In this document: piece by piece, positions 1 to 11,025 of the stretch
Position numbering within the stretch: position 1 is the stretch's first letter
How the letters are laid out: each line of letters begins with the position of its first letter
Assembly (NCBI GenBank): GCA_020466095.1
Contig: CM035806.1
Location: 15,427,224-15,491,223 of the forward strand
DNA: 64,000 nt
Reading direction: 5' to 3'
Source of the DNA: Chlorops oryzae
Lineage: Eukaryota > Arthropoda > Insecta > Diptera > Chloropidae
Translations under genes and position numbers: made by a program
The notes under the pieces: generated by a model
What the model was told of the DNA's origin: nothing
Databases searched by the model: none
The model's input: only the letters and a program-made list of their open reading frames with translations

Positions 1-353
1 GATTTATGTTCACTCAAAACCCTAACAGATGTCGGAAATGATATGGATTGCCTTTCGCAAGCTGGGTGCTGTGGGTTATTACCACTTATTTGCTACACTT
101 GCTGCGTATGCGGTTTGTTACGAAAATTAGGCTTTATGAGCATTAGCTGTTCTGCTATAGTGGCGGAGCGGGGAGGGGTGGAAGCAGGTTTATTAATACA
201 AGAGTTATGTCCGTTCCATTAAATTTCTTTTGAGATGTTTTCTTTTCGGAATTTTGATTTATAGGAAATTAATAGGATTCGTTCGGAGAGTATGAAAAAA
301 TGAAGAATGTACTCAATGTCAGCTGTTGCACTGTAACTATGACTTTAATTATT
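1..353. other. non-coding stretch, nothing recognised
   Basis: A/T-rich unique-looking DNA. No long open frame, RNA gene or structured repeat is visible before the degraded repeat that starts near 354. Confidence 0.6.
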
Positions 354-740
354 TACACCCGCCACAATCTGCGTCGAGACTTTATGTAATATTTGTGCGT
401 TCATGTGTGGAACGGCCAGAACTGTTCGGGTAGGGCTACACAATTTATGAAAAGAAATGATCAGAAGAACATGAAGATTCAATCAAGCTGGGCCAGTCCT
501 TATGTCTGTATACAGTTTTATACATGAAAAGGTGTTGAGCTGCCTTCGCGAAATATCTTTAGGAAGAGTGAAAGAGACAAGAACGAGCAATAACGAGATC
601 GAGGTGGACTTGATCAGATAGTTTCCTGGGATCCCTCTTGAATTGGAATATATACCATAAAGTACATAAAACATCGGCTTTAAATCTGTGATATTAGATA
701 CTGTAAAAGGTTCTTTAAGAGGACGTGGCAGAAGGAAAAT
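354..740 (+). repeat. degraded DINE-1-like family A copy
   Basis: This stretch follows the same order of landmarks as the intact family A copies but is strongly diverged. It has an ACACCCGCCACAATCTGCGT start where intact copies read TACCCGACACACTCTGTGT, then CCAGAACTGTTCGGG, then GAAATGATCAG, then TGTCTGTATACAG and GGTGTTGAGCTGCCT. The 3' hairpin is not recognisable, so the right edge is approximate. It lies directly upstream of the intact copy at 775 in the same orientation, so it is either an older insertion or half of an ancient tandem pair. Confidence 0.6.
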
Positions 741-774
741 TTCAAAATAATCTTTCCTTAAAAAAATTTTTTTT

Positions 775-1365
775 TATACCCGACACACTCTGTGTCGAGG
801 GTATATTGCGTTTGTGTGGTTGTGTGTAACACCCAGAACCAGTCGAGATAAACCATACAAAATATATATAGAAATGATCAGCATCACCAGGAGATTCGAT
901 TTAGACATTTCCGTCCGTCCGTCTGTCCCGCCTGTCTGTCTGTTTGTATACAGTTATCTTATCGAAGGAGTTGAGCTATCTTGAAGAAATTTGGTATGCC
1001 TGCTAACGGGGACATGAGTAAGAGCAAGTTCGAGAATGGACCCGATCGGAACATTTTTAGGGGTACCTCCAGTACTAGGGTCTGTCAGAAAAATCTCAAA
1101 AGTGCCCCAAAATCGGATTTTTTTCGAAATATTTCAATAAAACATAAAATTAGAGCGTATATCTAAGCCTCCGATTAGAATTCAAAAAAATTGGAAAAGT
1201 GGGCGTGGCAAAGGAGCGGTTTTCATAAAGAAATCTATCAAAAGTCGGTATATGGGGCCGCTTATGGCCTTAAACACTTCTTGATATTAAAAATTCTTTG
1301 AGCATGTGAGTCTGTGTCGGGTATTCTATTGTCAGGCTCGTCTGACTATAACATCCTTACTTGTT
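775..1365 (+). mobile_element. DINE-1/HINE-like non-autonomous Helentron, family A copy 1
   Basis: Landmarks in order: TATACCCGACACACTCTGTG start with inverted complement CTCTGTGTCGAGGGTATA, an ATATATATAGAAATGATCAG block, a GTCC/GTCT-rich run near 920-950, an AAGTGGGCGTGGC block near 1200, and a terminal hairpin GTCAGGCTCGTCTGAC (1331-1346) followed by CTTACTTGTT. The same order (TATACCC start, ATATATTCTTGATCAG, GTCTGTCC run, GCCACGCCCAC blocks, end in CTTGTTTTT) is known from Drosophila INE-1/DINE-1, which is Helitron/Helentron-related. There is no target duplication and no coding capacity. Family assignment is by structure from memory, not by database match. Confidence 0.75.
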
Positions 1366-1784
1366 ATTACTAAACATGTCTATAGGAATACCATGTCTAT
1401 ATATAGTAGATATATCTACTCCCATTCTATAAGAATTGTCTCTGTTCGTATTGGATGTACAATGTATGTAAATGTGTCGCGTTTTCAAGTACCTAGTTAT
1501 AAATGTATCCAGTGACAACCGTGACAAATATGCATTCGTCGACCCTTAAAATACGACATCATCCCATCTCCTCGTTCTATGTCGTTCCTGTTGGCGCGTG
1601 TAAACAACATTGAAGCGTGCAGCATTAATTATGCTTAAAAGGGCATACGCACTAAATAGCTTAAATGCGACTAATTAATCAAAATTAATGAATGTAAAAT
1701 AAAATTATGAAAAAGAACTATCGTCATCGTGGGCTGACGCTATTAAGGAGGGGGTAGGAAAGCATGTAGGGATAATGTCTGTAT
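1366..1784. other. non-coding stretch, nothing recognised
   Basis: A/T-rich DNA between the family A copy and a GT microsatellite. No supported gene or repeat. Confidence 0.6.
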
Positions 1785-1813
1785 GTCTGTGTCTGTGTGT
1801 GTGTGTGTGTGTA
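1785..1813 (+). repeat. (GT)n microsatellite
   Basis: A TGTCTGTGTCTG lead-in followed by a nearly pure GT run. It creates a short spurious frame reading VSVCVCVC. Confidence 0.9.
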
Positions 1814-4800
1814 TGTTTGACAATGTAGTTTATTGCAATCAGAAAGTCCAAAGTCACGTGGCTATCAACGTTTTAACAGGACATTACCAAACACCAAAGT
1901 TGGTCGGATGGTCGGTTAGTTGGTTGGTTGGTTGGTCCGTCGGCTCTCTGTTGCATGTTATGTCATATGAACAAGAGGAACAAAGAAAACGACAAAAAAA
2001 AAAAAAAAAGAATGTCGCACAATTGCAACAAAACGGAAAACTAAACTAACTTTTCATTGCTGCTGACAGACCAATAAATATTGTGTTTGGTCAGGAGTGA
2101 CGCACGACCACCTTCGTTTGCCACCTTCGCCATCTATATCTGTTGTAAGCGATCCGATCGCATGCGGATGCAAAATGTCACGAGTTGTTGCAGGAAATAA
2201 CGAGTTCAAAATTTTGTTCAAAGAATTTTTCCTTTTTTTTTTGTTTTTGTTTTCTTCTTAATTTATTTTTTATTTAATTTTAATGTTTTTTTTTTTGTCT
2301 CTCTTACTCATTCGGAATGATTTAAATGATTTTAACACGCAAGACAAACAATTGTTGAATTTTTCCCCCATTCCAATGGATTTTGTTTTTGAAATTCTTA
2401 TAGTTAATTTAAAAAAATTATTTTTCAAAAAAGATAGATTTCTTTTGTTTAGAGGGTTAAATGTATAAATGTCTTAATGCAACCTAGGGAGCAACAAAAT
2501 TTTCATAGGACAAATGTCGAGATTTTTTCGAGTTGGTCTCTCGAAGTTTGGGAAAATTTTGACATTGAGCATCACTATTGGAAAAATGCACGAACAATTT
2601 GGTCCCAATATTCCCATCCAATTCTAAAGTAAATTCAGCTGGTGTCCGTTTGCTGATTAATTGCCGAAATCATTTTACACAAACACTCTAGCAGGACTAT
2701 TTTTCAATATGGATTTTGAATGCTTCACTCAAATACATTCGATTTCGATTTCATAATCGGCCAAGTCCAGACAATCTGACCCAACATCAAGATCCATTGA
2801 AATCAATCGCGCCATATGGCGACTTCTCTTCAAAATACCCTGCAGGAAATTTCAATATTGAACCTATACTCTTTCACTACTGACTGCGTCAACAGTACTA
2901 CTGACCAGTTAAACCCGTCGCAATGCTTTGCGTTATTGACATTTAACATTGAGTTGTCATTGCATGTCTACAGTGGGTCGAAAAACTATTGACGAACTAT
3001 TGACGTCGGTACTATTATATAGACAAAAGGAGTACTCTTTCGCTTTATAAGGAGACATGTGGTTGACATGGTCAATAAAGATGAACTATACCTCTTGACA
3101 GTACAGTTTCTCTAATGACACCGCCTATAAATATTGTTGACGTTGAAACTGGTTCTCTTGCCTATATTGACGTCAATACAGACATGGGGCCATATGGCGA
3201 CAGGCTTCATGCAGGGTACTTTCAATATACACATGTTTGTATGTACATATGTATTTATTCCAATTGCAGAATCAAAATCCTTTGAATGTGTCTTTTTACG
3301 GAGGGATACTTTCACTGTGCTTCGATGTTGTGTATACACATTTGTAGGATTTTAATTGAAATTAATTGAAGAGAAAAGTTTGCCGAGTTTTTTGAATTAC
3401 CTACCCAAGGAGCTGAATGAACGTCTTGGAATGTAATTTCTAATGTATTAAATCCTTTTTGTGGCTTATATCGATATAAAAGGATATAAAAAAGGATTTT
3501 TCGTTTTTCAAAGCAAAATTAAAGATTCCTTTGAAAACTTTTCGAATCATTCAATCAACTTTAATTTACACCTCTGCAACCACAAAAAGTATCAAAAGTA
3601 AAATTTCGAACGAACCACACGGAATGCACCGAGGACGGAAGGAAGGAAGGAAGGAACAAGTCTGGCGCATTTACCTCCGACCGAAGCCTTTTCGTTTCGT
3701 TAATTACAAAATACAAATATGAGCATTTCCAATTTCATTTTATTGCAACACTCGAGCGAGTAAGTAACACCACTTGACTAGATGACTACTGGCTGAACGA
3801 CTGGCTGGGTGGACTGCATGACTGACTGAATGATGGCTGGCCATCCGTATATTATGTACGTACGTATGTGTGCACAATTTTCAGGCTTAACGTTTGTGGG
3901 TTTTCTTCTGTTTGCGTTTGATATAAATTCAGAAAATTCGACAATCCTATTTGTAAAGGCTTCCTGACGGACGCATACCGCATTCTTTCTTCACTTCACT
4001 TCGCTTCACTTCACTTCACTTTACTCCACACACACACATGTACGTGCTCGTAAATATACTGTATACGTATGTACATTGTTTTATACAATTCACAGTGATG
4101 TCCAGTGCCGCCGTGCAATCCAGGAGAGAGTACTATGTCAATACTCTGATGAGATTTTCAGCTCTTGAAAAAAGAGCCGCTCAATGCATCACGGCACAGT
4201 GCGGGGCGCACGATGCACGATGCACACGGTCCACGGTCCATGGTCCATGGTGCACGGGGTGTGGCGTGGCGTGGTGTGGCATAGTGGTGCGGGCCGGTCA
4301 GAGGTATTTCCTACGTGCGGTTACGTTGATGAGTATGAAGCTTTGGGAATTCAAGTTCAAAGTTTTCAGTTTTCAGTTTTATTCGCAGCATTTATCTACC
4401 ACTCTGCCACTGTTCATTTTATATGAAATGCATGCCTCACTCGCCGTGACCGTGGCAACGACACTTCTTCTCGTTGGTATGTTTTGTGTATATTCATGAC
4501 AGCTTTTGGTTTTTTTTTTTCCTTTCTTTTGGTACAAATTTACATAAAAATCGCATTACACTTAACATCAACTTTGTTAAACGAAGCACAAAAAATTGTC
4601 TGTAATCGAAGAGGGGCCACTTGTAGAACCCTTAAAAAAAAAATAAACAAAATATAGCTATACATTTTTTTTTACACAATTTTGTTAGATACGAATGATG
4701 AAACTTGAACAGGTATTTTTTTAAAGCAACCCAACACAAAACAACTTGTATGATCGTCTATGGTTAAAATATCAAACATCAAAAGGACCTAAAATTTCAA

Positions 4801-4896
4801 TAACGATTCTTCGGAATCCATCTTACAGTTCTGTCCCACACCAAATGGTATTCGAAAATTTCAATCAGATTTATTGCAAAAAAAAAAAAAAAAATA
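1814..4896. other. non-coding stretch with minor repeats
   Basis: No gene could be supported. A 12-base word CCATATGGCGAC occurs at 2812-2823 and 3190-3201, each followed by similar TGCAGG and TTTCAATAT words, suggesting an old partial duplication about 380 bp apart. A short CTTCACTTCACTT run lies near 4000-4020. A low-complexity CACGATGCACGGTCCATGG-type run lies at 4195-4285. Poly(A/T) runs are frequent. A 462-base open frame at 4038-4499 crosses the low-complexity run and was rejected. Confidence 0.5.
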
Positions 4897-5762
4897 CAGT
4901 ACACTCGGGATAACGTCAACCCCCTGTTCCGTCAACACCCCAAAATGTCAACACTTTTTTATTTACATTGACTATTCTAAAACGTCAACAAAACCTAAAA
5001 GCTCCAAAAGGTAAACTTTGCTTAATAGAAAATTTTAGCTGGAATTACGTATACAGGGTGTCCCGTTGACATATGGGGTACCAAATTAAAGGTAATCGAT
5101 CCAGCATTTTGAATAAATAAAAACTTTGGGTGTTAATTGGACACTTTTCATACCAAAATGGCTTCCAAAGAAAAAAACTTGAAAGTTTTTTCAGAATTTT
5201 TCACTTTGACCGTTTATTTTTCCCTCAATGGGTCAAATTTTTACCATTTATTTAATTTTGCCTAAAAGCCCATACAATTGGCTTTCAAACTGCATTAAAA
5301 TTTGTTTTCTAAAATTAACTAAATTAACTAAAATAAACTAAATGTCAAAAAACTTTAATGCCACATAAGTAACTCCTCAGGGGTGCACCCTCACATACGA
5401 TTTTTTGTTCATCTTGGACCCCCCTACCACCCCTTTCAAGGAATGTTATTCCCAACGGGACACCCTGTAGGATACGAATTCTCAGAATTCCGGGAATCTC
5501 CCTTTGTGCGTACAATGTAATTTTTGCTCTCTTTGTTCAGTTGTGTTTTCGAAATTTTTGATGTTGCGCGTATAAAATGATCTCTAAAAAACTCATAAGT
5601 ATAAAATATTTTTTCAATTTGTTTGAATCAGATAAAAATAACGTTTTAAACTATAATTCCAACTTTATTTTGGTCTAAAATGAGGACAATCATAAACGTC
5701 AACAATCTGGTAAACGTCAACACTCGCGGTTTAAATTAGTTGACGTTATCCCGAGCGTACTG
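4897..5762. mobile_element. pogo/Tigger-like MITE (GTCAAC family), interrupted by a nested MITE
   Basis: The left end begins CAGTACACTCGGGATAACGT (4897) and the right end is its inverted complement finishing at 5762. The TIR is about 24 bp with one mismatch (A/G at position 7). Both ends are flanked by TA (4895-4896, 5763-5764), as expected for the Tc1/mariner-pogo group. Inside the ends the motif GTCAAC/GTTGAC, which is also the inner end of the TIR, recurs several times (4914-5000 and 5696-5745). No transposase frame is present. About 450 bp belong to this element and the rest is the nested MITE. Assignment to pogo/Tigger rests on the CAGT start, TA target and subterminal repeats, so it is an inference. 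Confidence 0.8.
5054..5467. mobile_element. TA-target MITE with CAGGGTGTCCCGTTG ends, nested
   Basis: Perfect 15-bp TIR: CAGGGTGTCCCGTTG at 5054-5068 and its inverted complement at 5453-5467. It is flanked by TA on both sides (5052-5053 and 5468-5469). Length is 414 bp and there is no coding capacity. It sits inside the GTCAAC-family element, so it inserted later. The CAGGGTGTCC start and TA duplication fit a mariner-like non-autonomous element; the superfamily is inferred from ends only. Confidence 0.8.
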
Positions 5763-5764
5763 TA

Positions 5765-6536
5765 TGTACTTATAAGTAAATAAAAAAAACATTTCAAAAA
5801 AAATTGCGCTTAATGGGTTAATACCAAAAATATTTTTTTCTTTTCAGTTAAATAAAGACTTTCAACTGAGCTAAAAACAAAAAAGACCTCATGGACTGAC
5901 GAAGCTCGAAATTCTCGTTCCTCATGAGGAGATTGATAAAAAGGACCAGGGAATAATAAAATCGGTAAGTCCCACATAGATACCTACATACGTATGTATA
6001 TGCTAATTTGAATTTTAAACATTAAATTGAGTGCCCCATTTTTGCTTTTTCTCTTTCATATTTAATTAATTAAGCCCTACTTTAACGTCTGCCTACCGAT
6101 AGCACATGGACATACATATGTACCTATGTTTGCAAAAAAAGAAAAACCAAAAAAACAACTATGTATTTCTTATCCTTTTTATCTATACGTGTTTATTGAG
6201 ATAATATTCCAGTATTGATTTGTTGATTGCCAGCCCTCTTGCTCTGTAGCAAGCAATTTCGTTTTTGGTTTCTTGCTGGCATTTGCGGTCACAGTTGTGC
6301 AAAAGAAAAATTTTTTTTCTAACATTTAAGATAAAAGTCCTTGAAAATGCTCGAAAAAAAATTATTATTATATTTAGGCAATTCACGAAGTCTTCTAAAA
6401 CTCTTTTTAAGTTTATCCCCAGCTAAAATGATAAGGTATGTATGTATGTATGTTGGGGTAGATTCCATTTAGGCCTTTTACCGGTCCATTTGATACCACA
6501 AGAGGTTTTCTTGTGTTTGAGGGAGTGTATTGTCTT
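5765..6536. other. non-coding stretch, nothing recognised
   Basis: A/T-rich sequence with short ACATACGTATGT-type words of the kind common in fly non-coding DNA. No supported gene or repeat. Confidence 0.6.
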
Positions 6537-7099
6537 TATACCCGACACACTCTGTGTCGAGGGTATATTGCGTTTGTGTGATTGTGTGTTACACCCAGAA
6601 CCAGTCGAGATAGACCATACAAAATATATATAGAAATGATAAGCGTCACCAGGAGATTCGATTTAGATTAGTCCGATTTAGTCCATCTGTCTGTAATCTT
6701 ATCGAAGGAGTTGAGCTATCTTATTTGGTATGCGTGCTCACGGCGACATGAGTAAGAACAAGTTCGAGAATGGACCCGATCGGACCATTTTTAAGGTACC
6801 TCCAGTACTAGGGTCTGTCACAAAAATTTTAAAACTGCCCCAAAATCAGATTTTTTTGAGATATTCCACTGAAACTTAGAATTTGAGCGTATATTAAGGC
6901 CTCCGATTAGAAAACAAAAAAAATTTGGAAAATTGGGCGTGGCAAAAGGGCGGTTTTCATAAAGAAATTCAACAAAAGTCGGTATATGGGGCCCCTAATG
7001 GCCTTAAACACCTCTTGATATTAAAAATTATTTGAACATGTGTGTCTGTGTCGGGTATTCTATTGTCAGGCTCGCCTGACTATAACACCCTTACTCGTT
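6537..7099 (+). mobile_element. DINE-1/HINE-like family A copy 2
   Basis: Starts TATACCCGACACACTCTGTG and ends with the hairpin GTCAGGCTCGCCTGAC followed by TATAACACCCTTACTCGTT. Same internal order as the copy at 775. The GTCC/GTCT microsatellite is contracted to a few units near 6665-6690 and about 20 bases are lost after it. The GGGCGTGGC block lies near 6935. The high similarity to copy 1 suggests fairly recent activity of the family. Confidence 0.78.
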
Positions 7100-8660
7100 C
7101 TTATTATAAAAAGCCGAAAAATCGCGTCATTGCCTTTCTTCTTACTCTGATTGACACGGCGAGGCAATTTTGTTTTGCGCGTTTGTTGCCCGGGTGCGAT
7201 ATAAAAATTAATCAAATATAAATTAATGTTTTTGATAAATAAAATAAATTTGTAAAATAAAATAATAATAATAATCGTAATAATAATCATAGTAACTGAA
7301 AGACTAAAACTAATTAAAATATCGCAATGAATGCAAATATTTTGCCGTATCCAAAGTTGAAACCGCAGCGAATTTTGTAGCAATCCCAGCAAATAACGAA
7401 ATTTTTACTGCATTCTTTGGGTTAAATATTATCAAAATTGTTTTAGAAATAAAATAAAAATAGAAATAAACTAGCTTGAAAAACTTTTTGCGACTGCCTT
7501 TGACATTTTCTGGTGTGTATCTGTGTTTGTGTGCATCTATGTATGTCCAACTTTACACACATTGGGGACTTGTGTCTGGCTTGTTTTTAGTTACTGTGAC
7601 CCGAGAGCGTAAAGCTTCGCACAAAATCTGAAAATAGTTCTTGAAAACTTTTGCCACAAATATATATTCATATACATATCTTTCTGCTTTAATTATACAT
7701 TTCCAAAAATTGTATTCGAAAGTCCGTTTAGATTGTATGCTGCTTGCTTTCTCGTCCAACTGTCGACTGATGGCGCTTCGGAGGGCGGGGACAAAATTTA
7801 AGAACTAATCGTAGATATGCTTGGGGAATATTCATCAGATAGTTTTGCTGTTCCGTATCGCCTTAGCGTTGGCAATAGTTCTGTTTTGTTTTTGTTTTTA
7901 TTTTTTTTTTTTTTTGAAGTTTCTCGCAAACAGCAACTTATATTTCGATGTTTATTTCGTTTTCGTTTTGGTTCTTGTTTTTGTTTTTGTTTTATGCACG
8001 CTCGCACTCTGTCGTCCCGTCATATGAGGCGCAGGCTCGGGAAAATTGAAGCTTCAAAAATGCAAATCTGGACAATGGTTATTGTTGCTGTCTTCGGCTG
8101 GCAACAACACACACAGCAAATACACTGCTTTGTTTCGCATTGTTTTTCTTTGTTGTTTTTTTTTTTTTTTTTGAATTTTTACTTTTGTTGTATTTGTCTC
8201 ACTGTGTGCAAAAATTTTAATTAAATTGTCTGTTGTGGACACTTTCATATGTTTTATGGGTGCACATGGCATGCTTTCGGCGTTCGTTTAACATTCGCAT
8301 TGACCCTCAAAACTTTACATGAATGCATAGAAATTTTTGCTATGTGCGCAAGGTACGCTAACAAATAACATCTTAAAAAAAATAAAAATATACATAATAT
8401 TAAATATACTTATAAGTATAGATAATAAAATAAATAATAATATAAAAATAAAAAAAAAAATGAAAAAGGCTTCAAAAATGACGTCTGGCCAATCTTTCAA
8501 AAATTCTTAAATAAGAAAATAACTACAAGTCGCTAAAGTAATGAATCCCTCAAACACAGAATACCCAGCAGTATCCAAGGCTACCTGCAAATCACTCTGC
8601 AACAAGTCACAATCGTCACCAATTGCACTTTACTACGTTCATTGTTCAGCTATTGACGCT
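7100..8660. other. non-coding stretch, nothing recognised
   Basis: A/T-rich with (AAT)n-like runs near 7255-7295, TTTTTG-rich runs near 7880-8000 and 8150-8175, and a TATAAATA-rich run near 8380-8460. Short frames here are low-complexity and unsupported. Confidence 0.55.
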
Positions 8661-9009
8661 CAGTGCTCGGACTTCTACCACTGTTTTCGCTCTCTACCAT
8701 TTCTACCACGCTAGGTCCAAATCTGCCACTTTTTTTTCTTATTTATGCATTAGTTTTATTTATTTTATGATCATTTAGAATATATATATCCAATAAATAT
8801 TGACACACTTTTTTTTATAACAAGAGAAAATACCTAAAAACAATTAAATTACCCAATTTTCTACATGATCAGATGTGATATATTGCATTACCATTTTTAA
8901 CAAACTTTAAATCTACCACTTTTTATAAAAATCTACCTCTTTTTTTAAAAATCTACCACTTCTTCTCTAAAAATCTACCACCTTTAAAAATTTTCAAGTC
9001 CGAGCACTG
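8661..9009. mobile_element. hAT MITE with perfect 8-bp target duplication
   Basis: The TIR CAGTGCTCGGACTT (8661-8674) is matched exactly by its inverted complement at 8996-9009. The flanks carry an exact 8-bp direct repeat TTGACGCT (8653-8660 and 9010-9017), the hAT hallmark. The motif ATCTACCAC or close variants recurs several times in the interior, concentrated near both ends, which looks like subterminal transposase-binding repeats. Length is 349 bp and it is non-coding. It lies 134 bp upstream of a tRNA-Glu gene. Confidence 0.92.
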
Positions 9010-9142
9010 TTGACGCTGTATCCGTCTCTCTCCGAGTAACCCTCACGCATAATCCCTTTCGAAAAATTTATCGCTTCATTACCCGTTAGACAGGTCATGT
9101 TATTGAGTTTGTTTATTCCTAATAATTTTCATTCTGGTCAAG

Positions 9143-9214
9143 TCCCATATTGTCTAGTGGTTAGGATATCCGGCTCTCACCCGGAAGGCCCGGGTTCGAT
9201 TCCCGGTATGGGAA
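9143..9214 (+). tRNA. tRNA-Glu-CTC: tRNA-Glu, anticodon CTC (copy 1)
   Basis: A complete 72-base tRNA gene that would read GAG codons. The acceptor stem TCCCATA pairs with TATGGGA, followed by discriminator A at 9214. The anticodon stem TCCGG/CCGGA encloses loop CTCTCAC with anticodon CTC at 9176-9178. The T arm CCGGG-TTCGATT-CCCGG is perfect and contains the B box; the A box region is TAGTGGTTAGGA. It has no intron or encoded CCA. A T8 run follows as Pol III terminator. Sequence is identical to the copies at 11026 and 25217. All three are preceded by CAAG. Confidence 0.98.
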
Positions 9215-9215
9215 A

Positions 9216-9223
9216 TTTTTTTT
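9216..9223 (+). terminator. Pol III T-run terminator of tRNA-Glu copy 1
   Basis: Eight consecutive T starting two bases after the tRNA 3' end, the expected RNA polymerase III stop. Confidence 0.9.
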
Positions 9224-9898
9224 CCCCGAATTTTTTACATTGTTTTCGCAACTTAATTAATTGCAATTAAATTTTAAGGGGAAATTTGCTATTTGCAATA
9301 TTTTTATTTGCAATTAAAACAGACGTATAAACGTAGTAAATGATTGATACCACCAAATGCTTCCCAAATCTGCAAATAATTCGAACAAATTCCCCTGAAT
9401 TCATTTTCTCATGTTGCAAAAGTATTAAATATGAACACTTGAATTCAATCTTCTTCCGATTCACGCAATATGGTCATATGACATCACCAGCCTTTAATAC
9501 ATCAGTGTTTTCATTGACTACGAAATTTCATGCGTGTGCTGTGCCATATGTACATACATACATACTTCATTACCGATCGTGGCCTTATCTAGCTTATAAA
9601 TTTCGCTCGTCTATACCAGGGATGAAAAATTCGAATTTCAAAATGTACCTAATTTCACAAAAAAAATTTACCTTTTTCGGCACTAATGTACCAACCAAAA
9701 ACTACTAGCAATAAATTTTTTCTTTTTATAGTAAAATTTTTTATTAAAGACATAACATAAGTAAATTCATATAATATATGTAATATAAATATAATTATTA
9801 ATTTAAAACTAACAAAAGTAAGAAAAGACAGTAGCAAAAACTTAGCGCCACTAATATTTTTAATTTTTTCCATTGAGCATATAAGGAAACAAAATCAG
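9224..9898. other. non-coding stretch, nothing recognised
   Basis: A/T-rich. A CCAGGGATGAAAAATTCG sequence at 9616 resembles the end of an Ac-like hAT element and has a weak partner near 11380, but no target duplication was found, so no element is called. A direct copy of TAAGGAAACAAAATCAGT ends this stretch (9882-9899). Confidence 0.5.
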
Positions 9899-10261
9899 TA
9901 GTGTCCGACCGAAGGTGGATTTTTAGCCGAAGCCGAACAATCGGCAGAGTTGAAGACTTCGGCCGAAGACGAATGCAAAACATTTTACAGTAAGGAAACA
10001 AAATCAGTCTTTATTCATTTGACAAGCACAAAAAAAAACCGCTCAAATTTTCTTTAAATTCTTTCGCTTTAGTCGCCCACAAAGTAAGAATTTACGGCAA
10101 TAATTCACTAGTGTAAAAGGTCTCAATGAAGCAATGAAAATCTATCGTGACTTTTTTACTTCCATTAAAATGCAAAAATATTCGGCTTTTTCCAGCCGAA
10201 GATCAAGAATTGGCCGATCATGCCGATTACCGAAGCCGAACGAACCTGCGGTCGGACACTA
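9899..10261. mobile_element. hAT-like TIR element (TAGTGTCCGACCG ends), non-autonomous
   Basis: TAGTGTCCGACCG (9899-9911) is matched by an exact inverted complement ending at 10261. Similarity continues inward with GCCGAAGCCGAAC and AATCGGC words on both sides. The TAG start and 13-bp TIR resemble hAT ends, but no clean 8-bp target duplication is present. Instead TAAGGAAACAAAATCAGT occurs at 9882-9899 and again inside at 9991-10008, so the left side has been rearranged. No coding capacity. Confidence 0.6.
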
Positions 10262-10802
10262 GGTATTTTGAATCGAAAATTTATTTCAAAGAATCAATGT
10301 ACCTAAAATCGAAACAATCTATCTTTGAGGTGAAAAATGTGGGAACAAACAGATTATTTGGGGAAAAAGATACAATTGTTCTATATGAGAATTCTAGCTA
10401 CTTCTTCATACCTAAGCCATACCCGGACGCCAAATCCACATACTTTCTGTAATAACGTGTGACACACGTCAATTTCGTTTCACATTTTCACATTTCTCTT
10501 CCACCGCATCTTTAAATTTTGGACATTTATTTTTCAATCAAAAATGGTCAAGAGGCCATCAGTTCGACCACAAATTCCAGACAAGAGCAACCCCGTCGGA
10601 ACTGTGGGTGTATTCAAATCATTAATTTGATTTCATACTCCCGAATCATCACATGACCTTTTAATAGGATAGATCGTCAGTCTACCCTACGAATGACAAC
10701 TTTCAAGGGGTTTCAATGCACAATATAAGGGAACTATTTTATAAACTTTGTGAGAATTATGGGTGGTTTATTAAAAAAAAAGAAATAATTACGTAAATAA
10801 TG
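10262..10802. other. non-coding stretch, nothing recognised
   Basis: A/T-rich sequence between the TIR element and the minus-strand tRNA-Glu. No supported feature. Confidence 0.6.
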
Positions 10803-10811
10803 AAAAAAAAA
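10803..10811 (-). terminator. Pol III T-run terminator of tRNA-Glu (TTC)
   Basis: Nine A on the plus strand (T9 on the transcribed sense strand), two bases beyond the 3' end of the minus-strand tRNA gene. Confidence 0.88.
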
Positions 10812-10812
10812 C

Positions 10813-10884
10813 TTCCCATACCGGGAATCGAACCCGGGCCTTCTGGGTGAAAGCCAGATATCCTAGCCACTAGACCATATGGGA
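10813..10884 (-). tRNA. tRNA-Glu-TTC: tRNA-Glu, anticodon TTC
   Basis: A complete 72-base tRNA gene on the minus strand, reading GAA codons. The acceptor stem TCCCATA/TATGGGA is identical to the CTC copies, and the T arm is the same. It differs from them at a few sites: TATGGTC for TATTGTC, GTGGCTAG for GTGGTTAG, anticodon TTC for CTC, and a compensatory C-to-T / G-to-A pair change in the anticodon stem (TCTGG/CCAGA). The covariation argues that it is functional. Its 5' end is 141 bases from the divergent CTC gene at 11026. Confidence 0.98.
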
Positions 10885-11025
10885 GAGGTGAATTGAGCAG
10901 CTTCTTTGTTGAATTTGAACATGATGCGTGAAGCATATAGTTTTGTGTGAAGAGTCTGGTGTAAATTGCTTTTGTATTTTTTTATGTGTGACTTTAGAAT
11001 GGCTTTTGCCATCAGCATTTGCAAG

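Noticed and set aside
4038..4499. 153-codon open frame on the plus strand
   Set aside because: It runs through a low-complexity CACGGTCCATGG-type repeat, overlaps another frame, and shows no recognisable domain or splice context.
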